Shown: positions 16,714 through 26,263 of the stretch, one piece after another
Layout of the letters: each line of letters starts with the position of its first letter
Position numbering within the stretch: the first letter of the stretch is position 1
Source: CAZMRF01 sp964568735
GTDB lineage: Bacteria; Acidobacteriota; Polarisedimenticolia; JACPZX01
DNA: 64,000 bases
Direction of reading: 5' to 3'
Assembly (NCBI GenBank): GCA_964568735.1
Contig: CAZMRF010000001.1
Location: forward strand, 290,627 to 354,626
The notes under the pieces: model-generated
Database searches by the model: none
What the model saw: the letters and a program-made list of their open reading frames with translations, nothing else
Told to the model about the DNA's origin: nothing
Program-made: the position numbers and the translations under genes

Positions 16714-17550
16714 TCAACGGGCAGGCGCGGGGGAATCCTTGATCGCCCAGAGATTGGTCGTCGAGATGGCGAGCCAGAAGGGAATCCGCGTCGCGGGGAA
16801 GCGCTTCAGCAGCGGCAGGATGGGGCGCGCCAGCTTCTTGACGCCTCTGAGATCCTCCGGGCGCACGAGGTCGAAGACGTCCAGGACCTGCCCGAACCCT
16901 GCTCTGTGGAGCGCCTTGCCCAAGCCCATGGGAGTGAAGTGGTTCCAGGCGAAGCCGTTCTCCATGACGTCCGCCCCCTTCTTCCGTATGGCAATTCCCC
17001 TTTGAAGCGAAAAAGGGAGCCACTGATAGAGCGGGAAATCGATCTCCGTCGAAATCGGGTAGAGGCGGTTGGTCGTCCCGACGAAGAGCAGACCCCCCGG
17101 CCGGAGCACTCTCCATGCCTCCGAGAGCGCCGCCTCCCATCCGCTCACGTGCTCGAGCACCGAGTTGGCGTAGACGACGTCGAAAGAGGAATCGGCCAGA
17201 GGAAGCGCCTCGGCTCTCGCGACGTGGAAGGTCGCATCGATCCCCGACCCCGCCGCCCTCAACCGCGCGAACTCCACCAGCTCCCAGGAGATCTCGACGC
17301 CCACGGCGCCGTAGCCCTCGCGGCGCGCGTGCACCGTGAACCAGCCGGTCCCCGATCCGACTTCGAGGATGTCCGCGCCGGACTTGAAGTTCTTCACGCG
17401 GCGCAGAAGGGCGATCGTCTTGCGGTACTCGGCCTGGTAGTCCTCGAGGCTCTTTCCGCCCACCTCATGGAGGTAGTGCTGGACCGTGCTGAGCGATCGC
17501 CGGGCAGTGGAGCCGGGATGGGAAGGCCCGCCGCCCTCCTCGCCGGACAC
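16714..17550 (-). CDS. Class I SAM-dependent methyltransferase
   Basis: 278 residues from GTG 17550, 8 bases after the stop of the preceding gene and behind GAGGTAAGG; a longer frame to 17883 would lie inside that gene. Rossmann motif I is ILEVGSGTGWF at residues 61-71, the acidic end of beta-2 VGVEIS, motif VVYANSVLEHV (post-II), and LRPGGLLFVGT as in Methyltransf_11. The C-terminal half has hydrophobic segments near WLPFSLQRGIA and IPFWLAISTTNLWAI. Last gene of the WbaP-SGNH-nucleotidyltransferase run. It could methylate a sugar or lipid-linked intermediate; the substrate is not evident. Confidence 0.88.
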   Translation of the reverse strand: MSGEEGGGPSHPGSTARRSLSTVQHYLHEVGGKSLEDYQAEYRKTIALLRRVKNFKSGADILEVGSGTGWFTVHARREGYGAVGVEISWELVEFARLRAAGSGIDATFHVARAEALPLADSSFDVVYANSVLEHVSGWEAALSEAWRVLRPGGLLFVGTTNRLYPISTEIDFPLYQWLPFSLQRGIAIRKKGADVMENGFAWNHFTPMGLGKALHRAGFGQVLDVFDLVRPEDLRGVKKLARPILPLLKRFPATRIPFWLAISTTNLWAIKDSPAPAR

Positions 17551-17558
17551 GGGCAGCC

Positions 17559-18629
17559 TTACCTCAGCCTCGGGCGACGGCCCAGGAAGCGGAGGCGCCT
17601 GCCGATCTTGTCGCCCGTGAACCGGAGCGCGTCGGCCGCGGAATCCATGATGAGGAGACCCTGCACGAGCTGCGCAAGCCTGATGTGATCCGCGCGAAAG
17701 AGCCGATCCGGCTCGGGCGAGCGCAGCGGGGCGAGAAGCAGCCTGTGAAATGCCCCGGGCTGCGCCGCGCGGATCACCTCGGAGGGGACCGTGCCCGGGA
17801 AGACCTTCTCGACGTAGGCGAGCCCGGCGGCGAAGACCGTCGCCATCCTCCACTGGCCCGCGCGGCGCCTCGCGACCTCCCAATCAATGGGCCTGCGGCG
17901 GATCAGGAGCTGGATGTCGTGGAGCCAGAGGAGGCGGGCGTCGAAGTAGTGGTAGCCGAGGTGCAGGATGAGCGCCAGGAGGAAGTCCTCGTCGGAGAGT
18001 CTCAGCAGGCTCCTGCCCTCCACGGCGTAGGGTACGGCCCGCTCCCAGAGTCCCGCGTCGTCCACGTCGTAGCGAATGGGCTGGCCCAGGCTCCAGTGCA
18101 GGTCGAACGACGAGGGCGGCTTGCCGGGAGCAGCGAGCGTGATGTTGAAGTAGTTCGCGAGCCAGTAGTCGGCCTCCTGCTTGCCCGGGATGCGATAGCC
18201 GGCGGCTGTCAGAGCCTCCTTCACCCTGGGCCAGTCCGACAGCCGGATGAGGACGTCCACGTCCACCATGGGGCGGCGATCCACGGACTCGTAGAGCAGG
18301 GGCGCGAGCGCGGCGCCCTTCAACACGATGAAGCGCACGCCCGCGGCCTTCATGGAGTCGGCGAAAAGACCCAGGCGGTGGTAGAGGAGCGTCAGCTCGA
18401 CGCGATCGCTCTGCCTGTCCTCTTCGAGCTGCGCGACGAGGCCGCTCGGTGCCCCATTCTCCGCGAGCTTCTCGAGGACGAGCGACGTCAGGCCCGCCCG
18501 CCTGAGCCCCTCCGCGAGGCGCCGGGCCTCCGAGGAGGGCATCTCGGGCAGCCGCCCACCTCTCAGAAGAGTGAGGACCAGCGGTGCCACGTCGTGGCCC
18601 GCATGGTGACTGTGAGCGCGCTCTCTCAT
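17559..18629 (-). CDS. Nucleotidyltransferase-fold family protein (NTP_transf_5-like)
   Basis: 356 residues from ATG 18629, which overlaps the TGA of the upstream SGNH gene (ATGA at 18629-18626). The core FIVLKGAALAPLLYESVDRR..VDVDVLI at about 105-138 matches the uncharacterised nucleotidyltransferase family PF14907 (KG..L..LY..R...D.DvLv), with the DVD acidic pair intact. A downstream segment ALILHLGYHYFDARLLWLHDIQLLIRR is also characteristic. Family members are frequent in exopolysaccharide loci, but their reaction is unknown. It sits between the SGNH hydrolase and the methyltransferase in the WbaP operon. A second, diverged relative is fused to a kinase at 30505-32235. Confidence 0.8.
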   Translation of the reverse strand: MRERAHSHHAGHDVAPLVLTLLRGGRLPEMPSSEARRLAEGLRRAGLTSLVLEKLAENGAPSGLVAQLEEDRQSDRVELTLLYHRLGLFADSMKAAGVRFIVLKGAALAPLLYESVDRRPMVDVDVLIRLSDWPRVKEALTAAGYRIPGKQEADYWLANYFNITLAAPGKPPSSFDLHWSLGQPIRYDVDDAGLWERAVPYAVEGRSLLRLSDEDFLLALILHLGYHYFDARLLWLHDIQLLIRRRPIDWEVARRRAGQWRMATVFAAGLAYVEKVFPGTVPSEVIRAAQPGAFHRLLLAPLRSPEPDRLFRADHIRLAQLVQGLLIMDSAADALRFTGDKIGRRLRFLGRRPRLR

Positions 18630-19786
18630 CGAGGGTCCAGCCATCCCAGCCGATCCATCTCCCCCGCAATGGCCTGGGCAGCCACTGCGTGACCGGCCGG
18701 GGAAGGGTGGCTGTCCAGCGGAACAAGATAAAGCTTCTCGCCGCCCAGAGCGGCGGCGCGGAGGGCCGGGAGCAGATCGAGGCATGCGAGTCCCGCCTCG
18801 CCTGCCCAGGCGGGGAGCGTCGCTCCTGCATGAAAGGGCTCCTCCCCTGTCACGTGGCCGTGAGAGGGATAGAGCACCAGCAGCCCCCGCCGCCCTTCCG
18901 AGGCCAGAGTTGCCGCGAGCCTGGCGAGCGCCTCACGGTAGCTCTCCCATGCTCCGGGTGCCTCTTCGGGCGCCGACCGCGCGGGCTCCACGGCCGGCAA
19001 CGCATCGTGCCCGCCCGCCGTCCTCCTCCATCGTGCGGCCAGGATCTGAAGGCCGTTGAATACCGCGGTTTCCTGGAGGATCCGGATCAGCGGACCCACG
19101 AGGGGCCGGGACTTCATCGCGGCGTTTCGCCGCATCAGCTCGATCATCGGGACAGGCCGCGTCATGTCGGAGATGTCATTGGGCGAGAAGCCGATGACGA
19201 CAATGTGCGGGTCGAGCCGCGCTCCGGCTCGAGCCCACATCGCCTCCGCGTCGAGGATGCCGAAACCGTTCACGCCGGCATTGATGACCTCCACGCTCGT
19301 GGCGGCGGATCCCCTCGCGGAGGGGTCCAGCGTGATCTCGAACGAGAGGGACTCCCCCGCCTGCGGCGCGCGCGGCGGGGATCTGCTCTCCAGGCGCCGC
19401 GCCAGCTCCTGTTCGAGGAGGGCAGGCCAGGCCTCCTCCGTATTCACGTGGTCTCCGAATGTATAGGAGTCGCCGAGCGCCATGACCCTCAGGCATCCGG
19501 GCCTCCGCTTCTCGGCGAGGTCACGGCCCCTGAAGCCGAGGTTGTTGATCCGGATCTTCGCGGGCAGATCCGGGCGGAGAGTGTCGATGAATTCCTGGCC
19601 CGGGGCGTAGATCCCGGGAATCCTCGCCAGGGTTTCGAGATCGGGCGAACGCAGCGCACGGGAAGGCGCGAGGCCGGTCACGCGAAGAGCGCCTTCCGCC
19701 AGCGCGAAGGCGATCAGGCAGGAGCCCGCGGCGAGCCCTGCATTGAGGGCGAGCCCACGGAGCCGCCCCGGCCGCACCTGAGCCAT
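18626..19786 (-). CDS. Membrane-anchored SGNH/GDSL hydrolase family protein
   Basis: 386 residues. A transmembrane helix at about 12-33 anchors an extracytoplasmic SGNH fold: block I VMALGDSYTFGD with nucleophile Ser107, block II/III Gly and Asn in INAGVNGFGILD and VVIGFSPNDISDM, and block V LDSHPSPAGH with the catalytic Asp/His. The family includes esterases and acetyl-group handlers acting on polysaccharides. Position between the initiating glycosyltransferase and a nucleotidyltransferase suggests O-acetylation or deacetylation of the polymer, which is inferred from context. Start lies 14 bases after the WbaP stop; it overlaps the next gene by 4 bases. Confidence 0.87.
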   Translation of the reverse strand: MAQVRPGRLRGLALNAGLAAGSCLIAFALAEGALRVTGLAPSRALRSPDLETLARIPGIYAPGQEFIDTLRPDLPAKIRINNLGFRGRDLAEKRRPGCLRVMALGDSYTFGDHVNTEEAWPALLEQELARRLESRSPPRAPQAGESLSFEITLDPSARGSAATSVEVINAGVNGFGILDAEAMWARAGARLDPHIVVIGFSPNDISDMTRPVPMIELMRRNAAMKSRPLVGPLIRILQETAVFNGLQILAARWRRTAGGHDALPAVEPARSAPEEAPGAWESYREALARLAATLASEGRRGLLVLYPSHGHVTGEEPFHAGATLPAWAGEAGLACLDLLPALRAAALGGEKLYLVPLDSHPSPAGHAVAAQAIAGEMDRLGWLDPR

Positions 19787-19800
19787 GCCTCGAACGGCTC

Positions 19801-21201
19801 CTAGTAGCCCGGGCGGAACATGATCGTCTGGAGCGTCTTGAGGAGGATCACGGCGTCCAGGGCCAGGGACTTCTCCTGGATGTAGTAGAGATCGTACTGC
19901 AGCTTGGTGTGGGCATCCTCGACGGAATTGCCGTAGGGGAAGTTCACCTGGGCCCAGCCCGTGAGCCCCGGCCGGGTCGCGAACCTCAGGTCGTACCAGG
20001 GAATCTCCTTCTCCAGCAGCTCGACGAAGTGCCGGCGCTCCGGCCTGGGGCCGATGAGGCTCATCTCGCCGCGCAGAACGTTGATGAACTGCGGTATCTC
20101 GTCGAGCCTCAGGCGCCTCAGGAACCTCCCGATCGGAGTCGTCCTCTCATCGTTGCGAGCTGCCCAGCGCGGCCCCTCGCGCTCCGCGTCATCGACCATC
20201 GTGCGGAACTTCAACAACATGTAGGGCTCCCTGAGCAGGCCGAGCCGCTCCTGGCGGTAGAGCACCGGCCCCCGGGAGGTCAGCTTGACCAGCACCGCGA
20301 TGAGCAGCACGAGCGGCGACAGGAGGAGCAGGCACAGGACGGAGAGCCCCAGATCGAGGAGCCGCTTGATCCGCCGCTTCTCCTCCGCCGCCAGGCCCGG
20401 GAAATCCTGCCCGAAGAGCAGCCAGCGATCTTCGATGTAGCGGACGGGGACCTTGCCGGTCGTCTTCATGTAGAAGGTCGGCAGCTCGTAGACCCGGATG
20501 CCATGCGCCTTGAGCCGGAGCACGTGGCTCACGAGCGAGCCGTTCATCGAAGATCGGAAGCCCGACGAGAAGACCAGGACCTGGATCCCCTCGCTCGCGG
20601 TGAGCCGGGGCAGATCGAGCGTGTTGCCCAGCACGGGGACGCCCTCGACCGTGCCCCCCGCGCGGGAGGGATCGTCGTCCACGATCCCGACGATCTTCTG
20701 CTCATGGCCCCATCCCGAGTTGATCTCCTGGATGAGGGCCACCTCCGTCTCGCCTCCCCCCACGAGGAGCACTCGCGTGGGAGACACGAACCTCTTCGAG
20801 ACGAAGTGGTAGGCGTTCCGCCACAGGTAGATGATCACCGCCACGAGCGGGGCCTGGATGGCCATGACCCGCCGTGCGATACGCCACCACGGAACCGCGT
20901 AGTAGAGCGTGGCGATGATGATGAAGGCCACCGCCACGAGCACGCTGATATAGAGGAACGAGCGCGACTCCCGTCCCGGGCGATCCACCTCGTAGAGCTG
21001 GCCGACATAGAAGACCAGGATGTAGGTGGAGAAATAGATGACGCTTCCCCCCGTGAACTTCCCCAGGACGAAGGCCACGTCGAAGTGGGCGAAGCGGGCG
21101 ATGACGAAGGCCAGCAGGAGGGAGATGAGGAGCAGTCCGAGATCCCCGGCCAGCAGGAGGATCTGCTCCCTGCGGACGGGTACCCTGAAAAAGCCGGCCA
21201 T
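19801..21201 (-). CDS. Polyprenyl-phosphate glycosyl-1-phosphate transferase (WbaP/exopolysaccharide initiating enzyme)
   Basis: 466 residues from ATG 21201. Four N-terminal membrane helices (about 12-130), a Rossmann-like CoA_binding_3 domain (RVLLVGGGETEVALIQEI...VGIVDDD), then the catalytic domain: membrane helix LLLLSPLVLLIAVLVKLTS, RGPVLYRQERLG, LLKFRTM, LRRLRLDEIPQFINVLRGEMSLIGPRP and RPGLTGWAQVN. This is the full signature of the bacterial sugar transferase family that loads the first sugar-1-phosphate onto undecaprenyl phosphate. First gene of its operon; TATATT (21211-21216) lies 9 bases before the ATG with little Shine-Dalgarno, suggesting a very short leader. Confidence 0.95.
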   Translation of the reverse strand: MAGFFRVPVRREQILLLAGDLGLLLISLLLAFVIARFAHFDVAFVLGKFTGGSVIYFSTYILVFYVGQLYEVDRPGRESRSFLYISVLVAVAFIIIATLYYAVPWWRIARRVMAIQAPLVAVIIYLWRNAYHFVSKRFVSPTRVLLVGGGETEVALIQEINSGWGHEQKIVGIVDDDPSRAGGTVEGVPVLGNTLDLPRLTASEGIQVLVFSSGFRSSMNGSLVSHVLRLKAHGIRVYELPTFYMKTTGKVPVRYIEDRWLLFGQDFPGLAAEEKRRIKRLLDLGLSVLCLLLLSPLVLLIAVLVKLTSRGPVLYRQERLGLLREPYMLLKFRTMVDDAEREGPRWAARNDERTTPIGRFLRRLRLDEIPQFINVLRGEMSLIGPRPERRHFVELLEKEIPWYDLRFATRPGLTGWAQVNFPYGNSVEDAHTKLQYDLYYIQEKSLALDAVILLKTLQTIMFRPGY

Positions 21202-21277
21202 GACGCCCTGAATATAGGGATGGGAGGCTCTCGCGGGTAGATGGGGGCGGTCCCGCCGGGTTTCCGGAGGATCCGTC

Positions 21278-24085
21278 CTAGAAGCGCCCGGTGCCCGCCA
21301 GCTCGCGCACGGACAGGGCCATCGGGGTCTCTTCACCCGCGGGGGCCGACCGGTGCTTCAGTCCCCATTCCGATTCGTCGAGCCACCGCATGAACTGCTC
21401 GCAGGGCAGAGGGCCCGTGAAGTAGTAGCCCTGGGCCGTGTCGCAGCCCAGCGCCTGGAGCTGCGACCAGATTTCCGGCGCATCCACTCCCTCGGCAACC
21501 GCCTCGAGGCCCAGGTTGTGCGCGAGATCCACGGTGGAGCGGACGATGACCGCGTCGCCCTCGTTCTTCGCCATGCCCATGACGAAGGATCTGTCGATCT
21601 TCAGCTCGGTCGCGGGCAGGCGCCTGAGGTATTCGAGCGAAGAGTAGCCCGTGCCGAAATCGTCGATGGAGATCCCCACTCCGAGATCGGCGAGGAGCGT
21701 GACCACCTCCAGCGCCCGCCGGGGGTCTTCGATGATCGCGGTCTCGGTGATCTCGAGGACGAGACTCTCGGCGGGCATCCCATGATCCTGAAGGAGCGCC
21801 GCGACGGCCGAAGGAAGCTCTTCGTCGAGAAGGTTACGGGCCGAGCAGTTCAGCGAGAGTGAGAGGTCCAGACCCTGCTTCTTCCACTCCGCCCACTGGC
21901 GCAGGGCGGTTTCCATGACCCAGCGGGTGATGGGCTTGATCAGCCCGGTGTGCTCCGCGAGCGGGATGAACTCGCCCGGCAGGAGGATGCCGTGCTCGGG
22001 GTGGTTCCACCTGACCAGGGCCTCCACTCCGACGATGCGCCCCAGCTCCGAGGAGATCTTGGGCTGGTAGAAGAGCTCGAAGCAGCCGTGCTCGACCGCT
22101 TCGGCCAGCTCGCCCTTCAGGGCGAGGTGCCGGACGCTATTGAAGTCCTCTTCGGGGTTGTAGAAGGCGACGGCATTCCGCACGCGCTTCGCCGTGTACA
22201 TGGCGACGTCGGCCCGCTGGACGAGGAGCGTGGGCTCCGTGCCGTCGTCGGGATACATGGCGACGCCGATGCTCGTGTCCACCTGGAGGCTCAAACTGTC
22301 GAGGGGAAAGGGGGCCCGCAGCGCCTCGATGAGCTGCTCGGCCATCAGGCGCGCGCGATCCCGCGGCGTCCCCGGGAGCAGGATGGCGAACTCGTCCCCC
22401 CCGAGCCGCGCGATCGTGTCTCCGGGGCCCAGCGGCCGCCTCAGGCGGCTCCCAATCCGCGCGAGCAGCTCGTCGCCGACGTTGTGGCCCAGCGTGTCGT
22501 TGATCTCCTTGAAGCGATCAAGGTCGAGCATCAAGAAGGCCACCGGCTCACCGCGGGAGCTTGCCCCCTCCAGCGCATCCTTCACCCGCTCGCGGAGGAG
22601 AAACCTGTTCGGCAGATCCGTCAAAGGATCGTGCGTGGCCTGGTGGCGGAGCGCCCGTTCCTGACGCTTCTGCTCGCTGATGTCGCGAACGAAGGCGACC
22701 CTGAGCCTGCGGCGCCCGAATCGGAAGGCCGTCACGGTCATCTCGACGACGAACTTCGACCCGTCGCGCCGGTACCCCGCGGTTTCGAGGCGTGCCCTGT
22801 CGGAGCCGCCATCGGCCGGCTCACCCTGAGCCGTCGCGGGCAGGCCCCCCTCGACCAGCTCCCCGAAGGGCCTCCCGATCGCGTCGTGCGCCGCGGTGCC
22901 GAAGATCTCCTCGGCGGCGGCGTTGAAGGTCTCGACCCTCCCCTCCTCGTTCACGGTGACGATCCCGTCGAGGCTGAACTCGACCACGTGGCGCATCCTG
23001 CTGGCCATGCTCCGTCTCCGATCCGACTGGAGCGCGAGACGGATCTTCTGCCGGTCGAGCACCCGGATGACCTCGATCGCGTAGACCGAGAAAATCGGCA
23101 GGATCACCGGTGAGAGATCCACGATGAGCCCGGCACCGGCCTGAAGGCCCAGCGAGAGAGCGAAGGCGGCCGCCGCCGAGGCCGTGACGAGGAGAAGCCC
23201 CCTCTGCCAGCGGAGGGTGGCGAGCCTGGGGCCGAGGAAGAGGACGCTCGCGAGACCGATCGCGAAGAGGAGAGCGGGGGCGGGACGGCTCAGGCGCCTC
23301 CCCGAGGCGATGGACTCGAAGGCCAGCGCCTGGAGGAGCGGGCCCGGGAGGCTCCGCTGCACCGGCACGGCCACATTGTCGCCCAGCTCCACCGCGGTCG
23401 CCCCGACGATGACGGCGCGCCCGCGCACCAGGCCGGGGTCGAAGGCTCCTGAAAGGACATCCACGTAGGAGAGCCTGGGAATGGAGGCGGCCTGGATGGA
23501 GAAGTCGACGAAGAAGGGCTCGGGGGAGCCCGGCGCCTCCGAGAGTGCCAGGGCCATGGAGGGAACGTCGCCCGGCATGCCGGAGTCTTCCGGCCAGTAC
23601 CTTCTCACGAGGCCGCCCTCATCGGGGCGAACGTTGATGCTCGCGAGCCGCGCGTTGCGGGTGAACTCCTCGAGCGGAGCGGTCACGACGAAGGCGCCTT
23701 CCGTCCCGGCGCCACCCTGCCACTGGCGGAAGATGGGGAGGATGGCCTTTCCCTCCGCCGCCGCCAGGGCTCCGGCGAAGGCCGCGTCCTCGCCGGGGTC
23801 TGACCTCGAGCTGAAATCGAGGTCGAAGGCCACGCGGCTCGCTCCCGCGGCCAGGAGGGCCTCCAGGACGGTGGCGTGGTATCCCCGTGGCCATGGCCAG
23901 ACGTCGAGCCTCTTGAGGCTATGCGCGTCGATGGCCACGAGAGTCAGGGGTTCCGCGGCGGGCCGGCTCAGGATCGCGAACTTCAGATCCATGAGCCGGG
24001 CCTCGAGGAAATCGAGGCCGCCCGCGATATAGATCCCCCCCACGACGAGCGCGGCGAGAGCGTGGAGGAGGCGGCGCCCGATCAA
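21278..24085 (-). CDS. CHASE2-PAS-GGDEF-EAL signalling protein
   Basis: 935 residues from TTG 24085, whose TTGA overlaps the TGA of the fecR-like gene; no better start exists outside that gene. Order: short cytoplasmic tail, TM, CHASE2 extracytoplasmic sensor (to about 285), two or three TMs, PAS (about 365-490), GGDEF, EAL. The cyclase motif is LGGDEFAIL (about 560) but the inhibitory site four residues long upstream reads GPGD instead of RxxD. The EAL domain keeps EALVRW, LEITET, DDFGTG, ELKIDRSF and QGYYFTGP, so both activities look possible. It makes or degrades c-di-GMP and probably regulates the surrounding polysaccharide genes. Confidence 0.93.
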   Translation of the reverse strand: MIGRRLLHALAALVVGGIYIAGGLDFLEARLMDLKFAILSRPAAEPLTLVAIDAHSLKRLDVWPWPRGYHATVLEALLAAGASRVAFDLDFSSRSDPGEDAAFAGALAAAEGKAILPIFRQWQGGAGTEGAFVVTAPLEEFTRNARLASINVRPDEGGLVRRYWPEDSGMPGDVPSMALALSEAPGSPEPFFVDFSIQAASIPRLSYVDVLSGAFDPGLVRGRAVIVGATAVELGDNVAVPVQRSLPGPLLQALAFESIASGRRLSRPAPALLFAIGLASVLFLGPRLATLRWQRGLLLVTASAAAAFALSLGLQAGAGLIVDLSPVILPIFSVYAIEVIRVLDRQKIRLALQSDRRRSMASRMRHVVEFSLDGIVTVNEEGRVETFNAAAEEIFGTAAHDAIGRPFGELVEGGLPATAQGEPADGGSDRARLETAGYRRDGSKFVVEMTVTAFRFGRRRLRVAFVRDISEQKRQERALRHQATHDPLTDLPNRFLLRERVKDALEGASSRGEPVAFLMLDLDRFKEINDTLGHNVGDELLARIGSRLRRPLGPGDTIARLGGDEFAILLPGTPRDRARLMAEQLIEALRAPFPLDSLSLQVDTSIGVAMYPDDGTEPTLLVQRADVAMYTAKRVRNAVAFYNPEEDFNSVRHLALKGELAEAVEHGCFELFYQPKISSELGRIVGVEALVRWNHPEHGILLPGEFIPLAEHTGLIKPITRWVMETALRQWAEWKKQGLDLSLSLNCSARNLLDEELPSAVAALLQDHGMPAESLVLEITETAIIEDPRRALEVVTLLADLGVGISIDDFGTGYSSLEYLRRLPATELKIDRSFVMGMAKNEGDAVIVRSTVDLAHNLGLEAVAEGVDAPEIWSQLQALGCDTAQGYYFTGPLPCEQFMRWLDESEWGLKHRSAPAGEETPMALSVRELAGTGRF

Positions 24086-24990
24086 GGACTCTTCAGACCC
24101 AGCCTGTCCAGAAGCCCCTGATCCCCATCGCTGGAGAGCAACGTCCCGTCCTCCTTCAGCGTGCTGTCGAGGTCCAGCTCGCGGAGGTCGCGTTCGAGCT
24201 TCCATACCGAGAGGTCCATCGCCACCAGCTCATCTATCGCGAGCCCGCCCATCTCCGTGCGATCGAGGGAGGCGGAGGCCTCCTCGAGGAGATCGACGGT
24301 GGTATCGAGCGACTCCTTCGCGGAGCGGCTGATCTCGCTGGTGACTTCCCTCGCGCCTTCGCGCCGCTCACGGTAGACCTCCATCACTCGCATCTCGGCG
24401 TCGAAGACGACCATGTCCCCGGGCCCCAGGCCGGCCACCTCACCCGTCGCGAGGCATCGGACCTCCACCCGGCCCGAGGCGACGCTCACCGATGCCCACG
24501 CAGGCTCCACGATGACGCTGAAGACCGTCCCCTTGACGCCCGCCACGAGCCAGGGAGTCTCGACGCTGACGCTCCTCTCCGGAGAGGGCTCGATCCGGTA
24601 GAGCGCATTCCCGGAGCCCTGGCGGATAACGGTGCTTTTTCCGGACGCTACCGCGGGCAGCACGATCTCGGAGGCGGGATCGACGAGAATGACGTCCCCA
24701 TTCCTCGCCAGCGTCGTGCGGCTCCGCTTCTGGGTGCGTACCGCGCTCTCGGGCTCGAGAAGGTCCCCGCGCCGGACGGCGCTCCAGGGGTCGGTCGTGG
24801 CCGCCGGGGGCCTCGATTCGACCATGCCCGTGGCCGCGACGGCCTTCCATCTATCCATCGAGAGAGCCCCGTCGACGACGGCGGCTGATCCGGGCCCCAT
24901 TCCGGCCCCCGACGACCCGGGGGCCAGGCTCAAAAGCGTCGCGCACAGGCCCAGCAGAAGCGCCGCGCTCAGTGGTTTCGTTCGTGACAT
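24082..24990 (-). CDS. Exported FecR-domain protein
   Basis: 302 residues from ATG 24990, preceded by GAGGGAGGAAGG. Signal peptide MSRTKPLSAALLLGLCATLLSLAPGSSGA. The FecR core is at about 65-185: SAVRTQKRSRTTLARNGDVILVDPASEI..., PWLVAGVKGTVFSVIV, ASVSVASGRVEV, GLGPGDMVVFD. The C-terminal 100 residues are charged and helical. FecR proteins next to CHASE2 enzymes are a recurrent pair in many phyla, where the FecR protein is thought to be part of the extracytoplasmic sensing step; here the pair is translationally coupled (TTGA overlap) and preceded by a beta-barrel gene. Confidence 0.87.
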   Translation of the reverse strand: MSRTKPLSAALLLGLCATLLSLAPGSSGAGMGPGSAAVVDGALSMDRWKAVAATGMVESRPPAATTDPWSAVRRGDLLEPESAVRTQKRSRTTLARNGDVILVDPASEIVLPAVASGKSTVIRQGSGNALYRIEPSPERSVSVETPWLVAGVKGTVFSVIVEPAWASVSVASGRVEVRCLATGEVAGLGPGDMVVFDAEMRVMEVYRERREGAREVTSEISRSAKESLDTTVDLLEEASASLDRTEMGGLAIDELVAMDLSVWKLERDLRELDLDSTLKEDGTLLSSDGDQGLLDRLGLKSP

Positions 24991-25016
24991 GTTCCTTCCT
25001 CCCTCGTTCGCAGGAT

Positions 25017-26204
25017 TCAAGGACCAAGCTCCATCTTCACTCCCGCCTGCGCCCATCGTCGCGAGTAGACGTACGCAGGATCCTGGTCTTCGGACTCCTC
25101 CCGCCCGGCCTGCATGAAGACCGTGAGCCCGCCCGCGAGCGTCTGCTCCGCCTGCGCGACGAGGCGGCGGACGTCGCTCTCGCGCGTCTCGCCATTCGGG
25201 TTCGTCCCCACGGGCGCGTTCGGATAGTCGAGAGCGCTGCGCGAGGCGGTCAGCCGGAGGCGTGTCCGCTCCGCGGGGGTGCAGCCGACCGCCACGACCG
25301 AGCTCCTCCCGAGCGAGTCGTAGAAGCCCTGGTGCTCGTCGGAGCGATCGGTGCCCCGGAAACCAGCGAGAAACTCCCACTTCGCCCCGGCGGCGATCTT
25401 CACGGAGGCCTGGTAACGGGAGTAGAGGTACTCCCGCCGGACGCCGGGCACCTCGGCGGCGTTTTCGTCGAGCGCCGGCAGCTCGGTGTATCGCCGGACG
25501 GTGCGGTTCCAGGAGAAGTCGACGATGACGGCGCGGAGAACTCTCGCCCGGATGCCCGGCTCGAAGCTCACGCTGCGATCATCGAGCGGGTAGAGGCCCG
25601 TGGCCTCGTCGTAGTCGTTGATGTAGCTGCGGCGGCTCGACTCCGCGTCCAGGTAGAGGAGCATGTTCTTGCCGGCCTGCCACCGGAGATCCAGGAAGGC
25701 CCCGGTGCTCTCGAAGTCGAGACGATCCGGAATGGGCGTGGCCCCGGAGGTCCCCGAGGGCTGCTCGTAGACGCTGCCCGTCACGGGATCGATCAGGGTG
25801 GTCCGGTAGGCCCCGTAGGTTCCGCCGGCCGCGAGGGTCACCCGGCGGGAGCCGTTCAGGTAGGGAACGACCGCGATACCTCCCCGGAGGTCGGCCCACC
25901 CTTCGTCCGCGTCGCGGGTTGAAGCTTCGTGATAGCGGCGGGCCCCGGAGGCGCTACCCAGGAATCCGAACCGGCGGCCGGTGACGGGACTCAGCGAGAG
26001 ATCGAACTCACCCTGCGTGAAGGCTCCGCTGCGGGCCTCTTCCGGAAGCTCGAGCGGGTTCGAATCGACTCCATAGGTGAGTCCGGCTCCGGCCGAGAAG
26101 TCGTGAGAGGCAGCGCCGGCGGACGGCCCCTGGAGGAGCAGAACTGAAAGCCCCAGGCCGAAGGCGGCGCGGATCCGCCCGGCGAGCGGTAGCTGAGGGA
26201 GCAT
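25017..26204 (-). CDS. Predicted outer-membrane beta-barrel protein
   Basis: 395 residues with a signal peptide (about 1-33, ...LGLSVLLLQGPSAGAA). The mature part begins HDFSAGAGLTYGVDSNPLEL, as in outer-membrane proteins of exopolysaccharide loci, and consists of alternating amphipathic strands ending in a short terminal strand (WAQAGVKMELGP, no terminal aromatic residue). No defined family motif is visible beyond the barrel character. It begins the OMP-FecR-CHASE2 operon, 26 bases before the fecR gene. It could serve as an outer-membrane secretion partner or as a receptor in the sensing module; both are inference. Confidence 0.75.
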   Translation of the reverse strand: MLPQLPLAGRIRAAFGLGLSVLLLQGPSAGAASHDFSAGAGLTYGVDSNPLELPEEARSGAFTQGEFDLSLSPVTGRRFGFLGSASGARRYHEASTRDADEGWADLRGGIAVVPYLNGSRRVTLAAGGTYGAYRTTLIDPVTGSVYEQPSGTSGATPIPDRLDFESTGAFLDLRWQAGKNMLLYLDAESSRRSYINDYDEATGLYPLDDRSVSFEPGIRARVLRAVIVDFSWNRTVRRYTELPALDENAAEVPGVRREYLYSRYQASVKIAAGAKWEFLAGFRGTDRSDEHQGFYDSLGRSSVVAVGCTPAERTRLRLTASRSALDYPNAPVGTNPNGETRESDVRRLVAQAEQTLAGGLTVFMQAGREESEDQDPAYVYSRRWAQAGVKMELGP

Positions 26205-26263
26205 CGTGTTCTGGCCCTCGATCCCTTTCCGCCGGCAAGGATGGTCGGGGGAGGTACTATGTC

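Noticed and set aside
17551..17883. N-terminal extension of the methyltransferase
   Set aside because: It lies wholly inside the preceding nucleotidyltransferase gene in another frame and is Arg/Gly/Ala-rich; GTG 17550 follows that gene's stop by 8 bases with a ribosome site.
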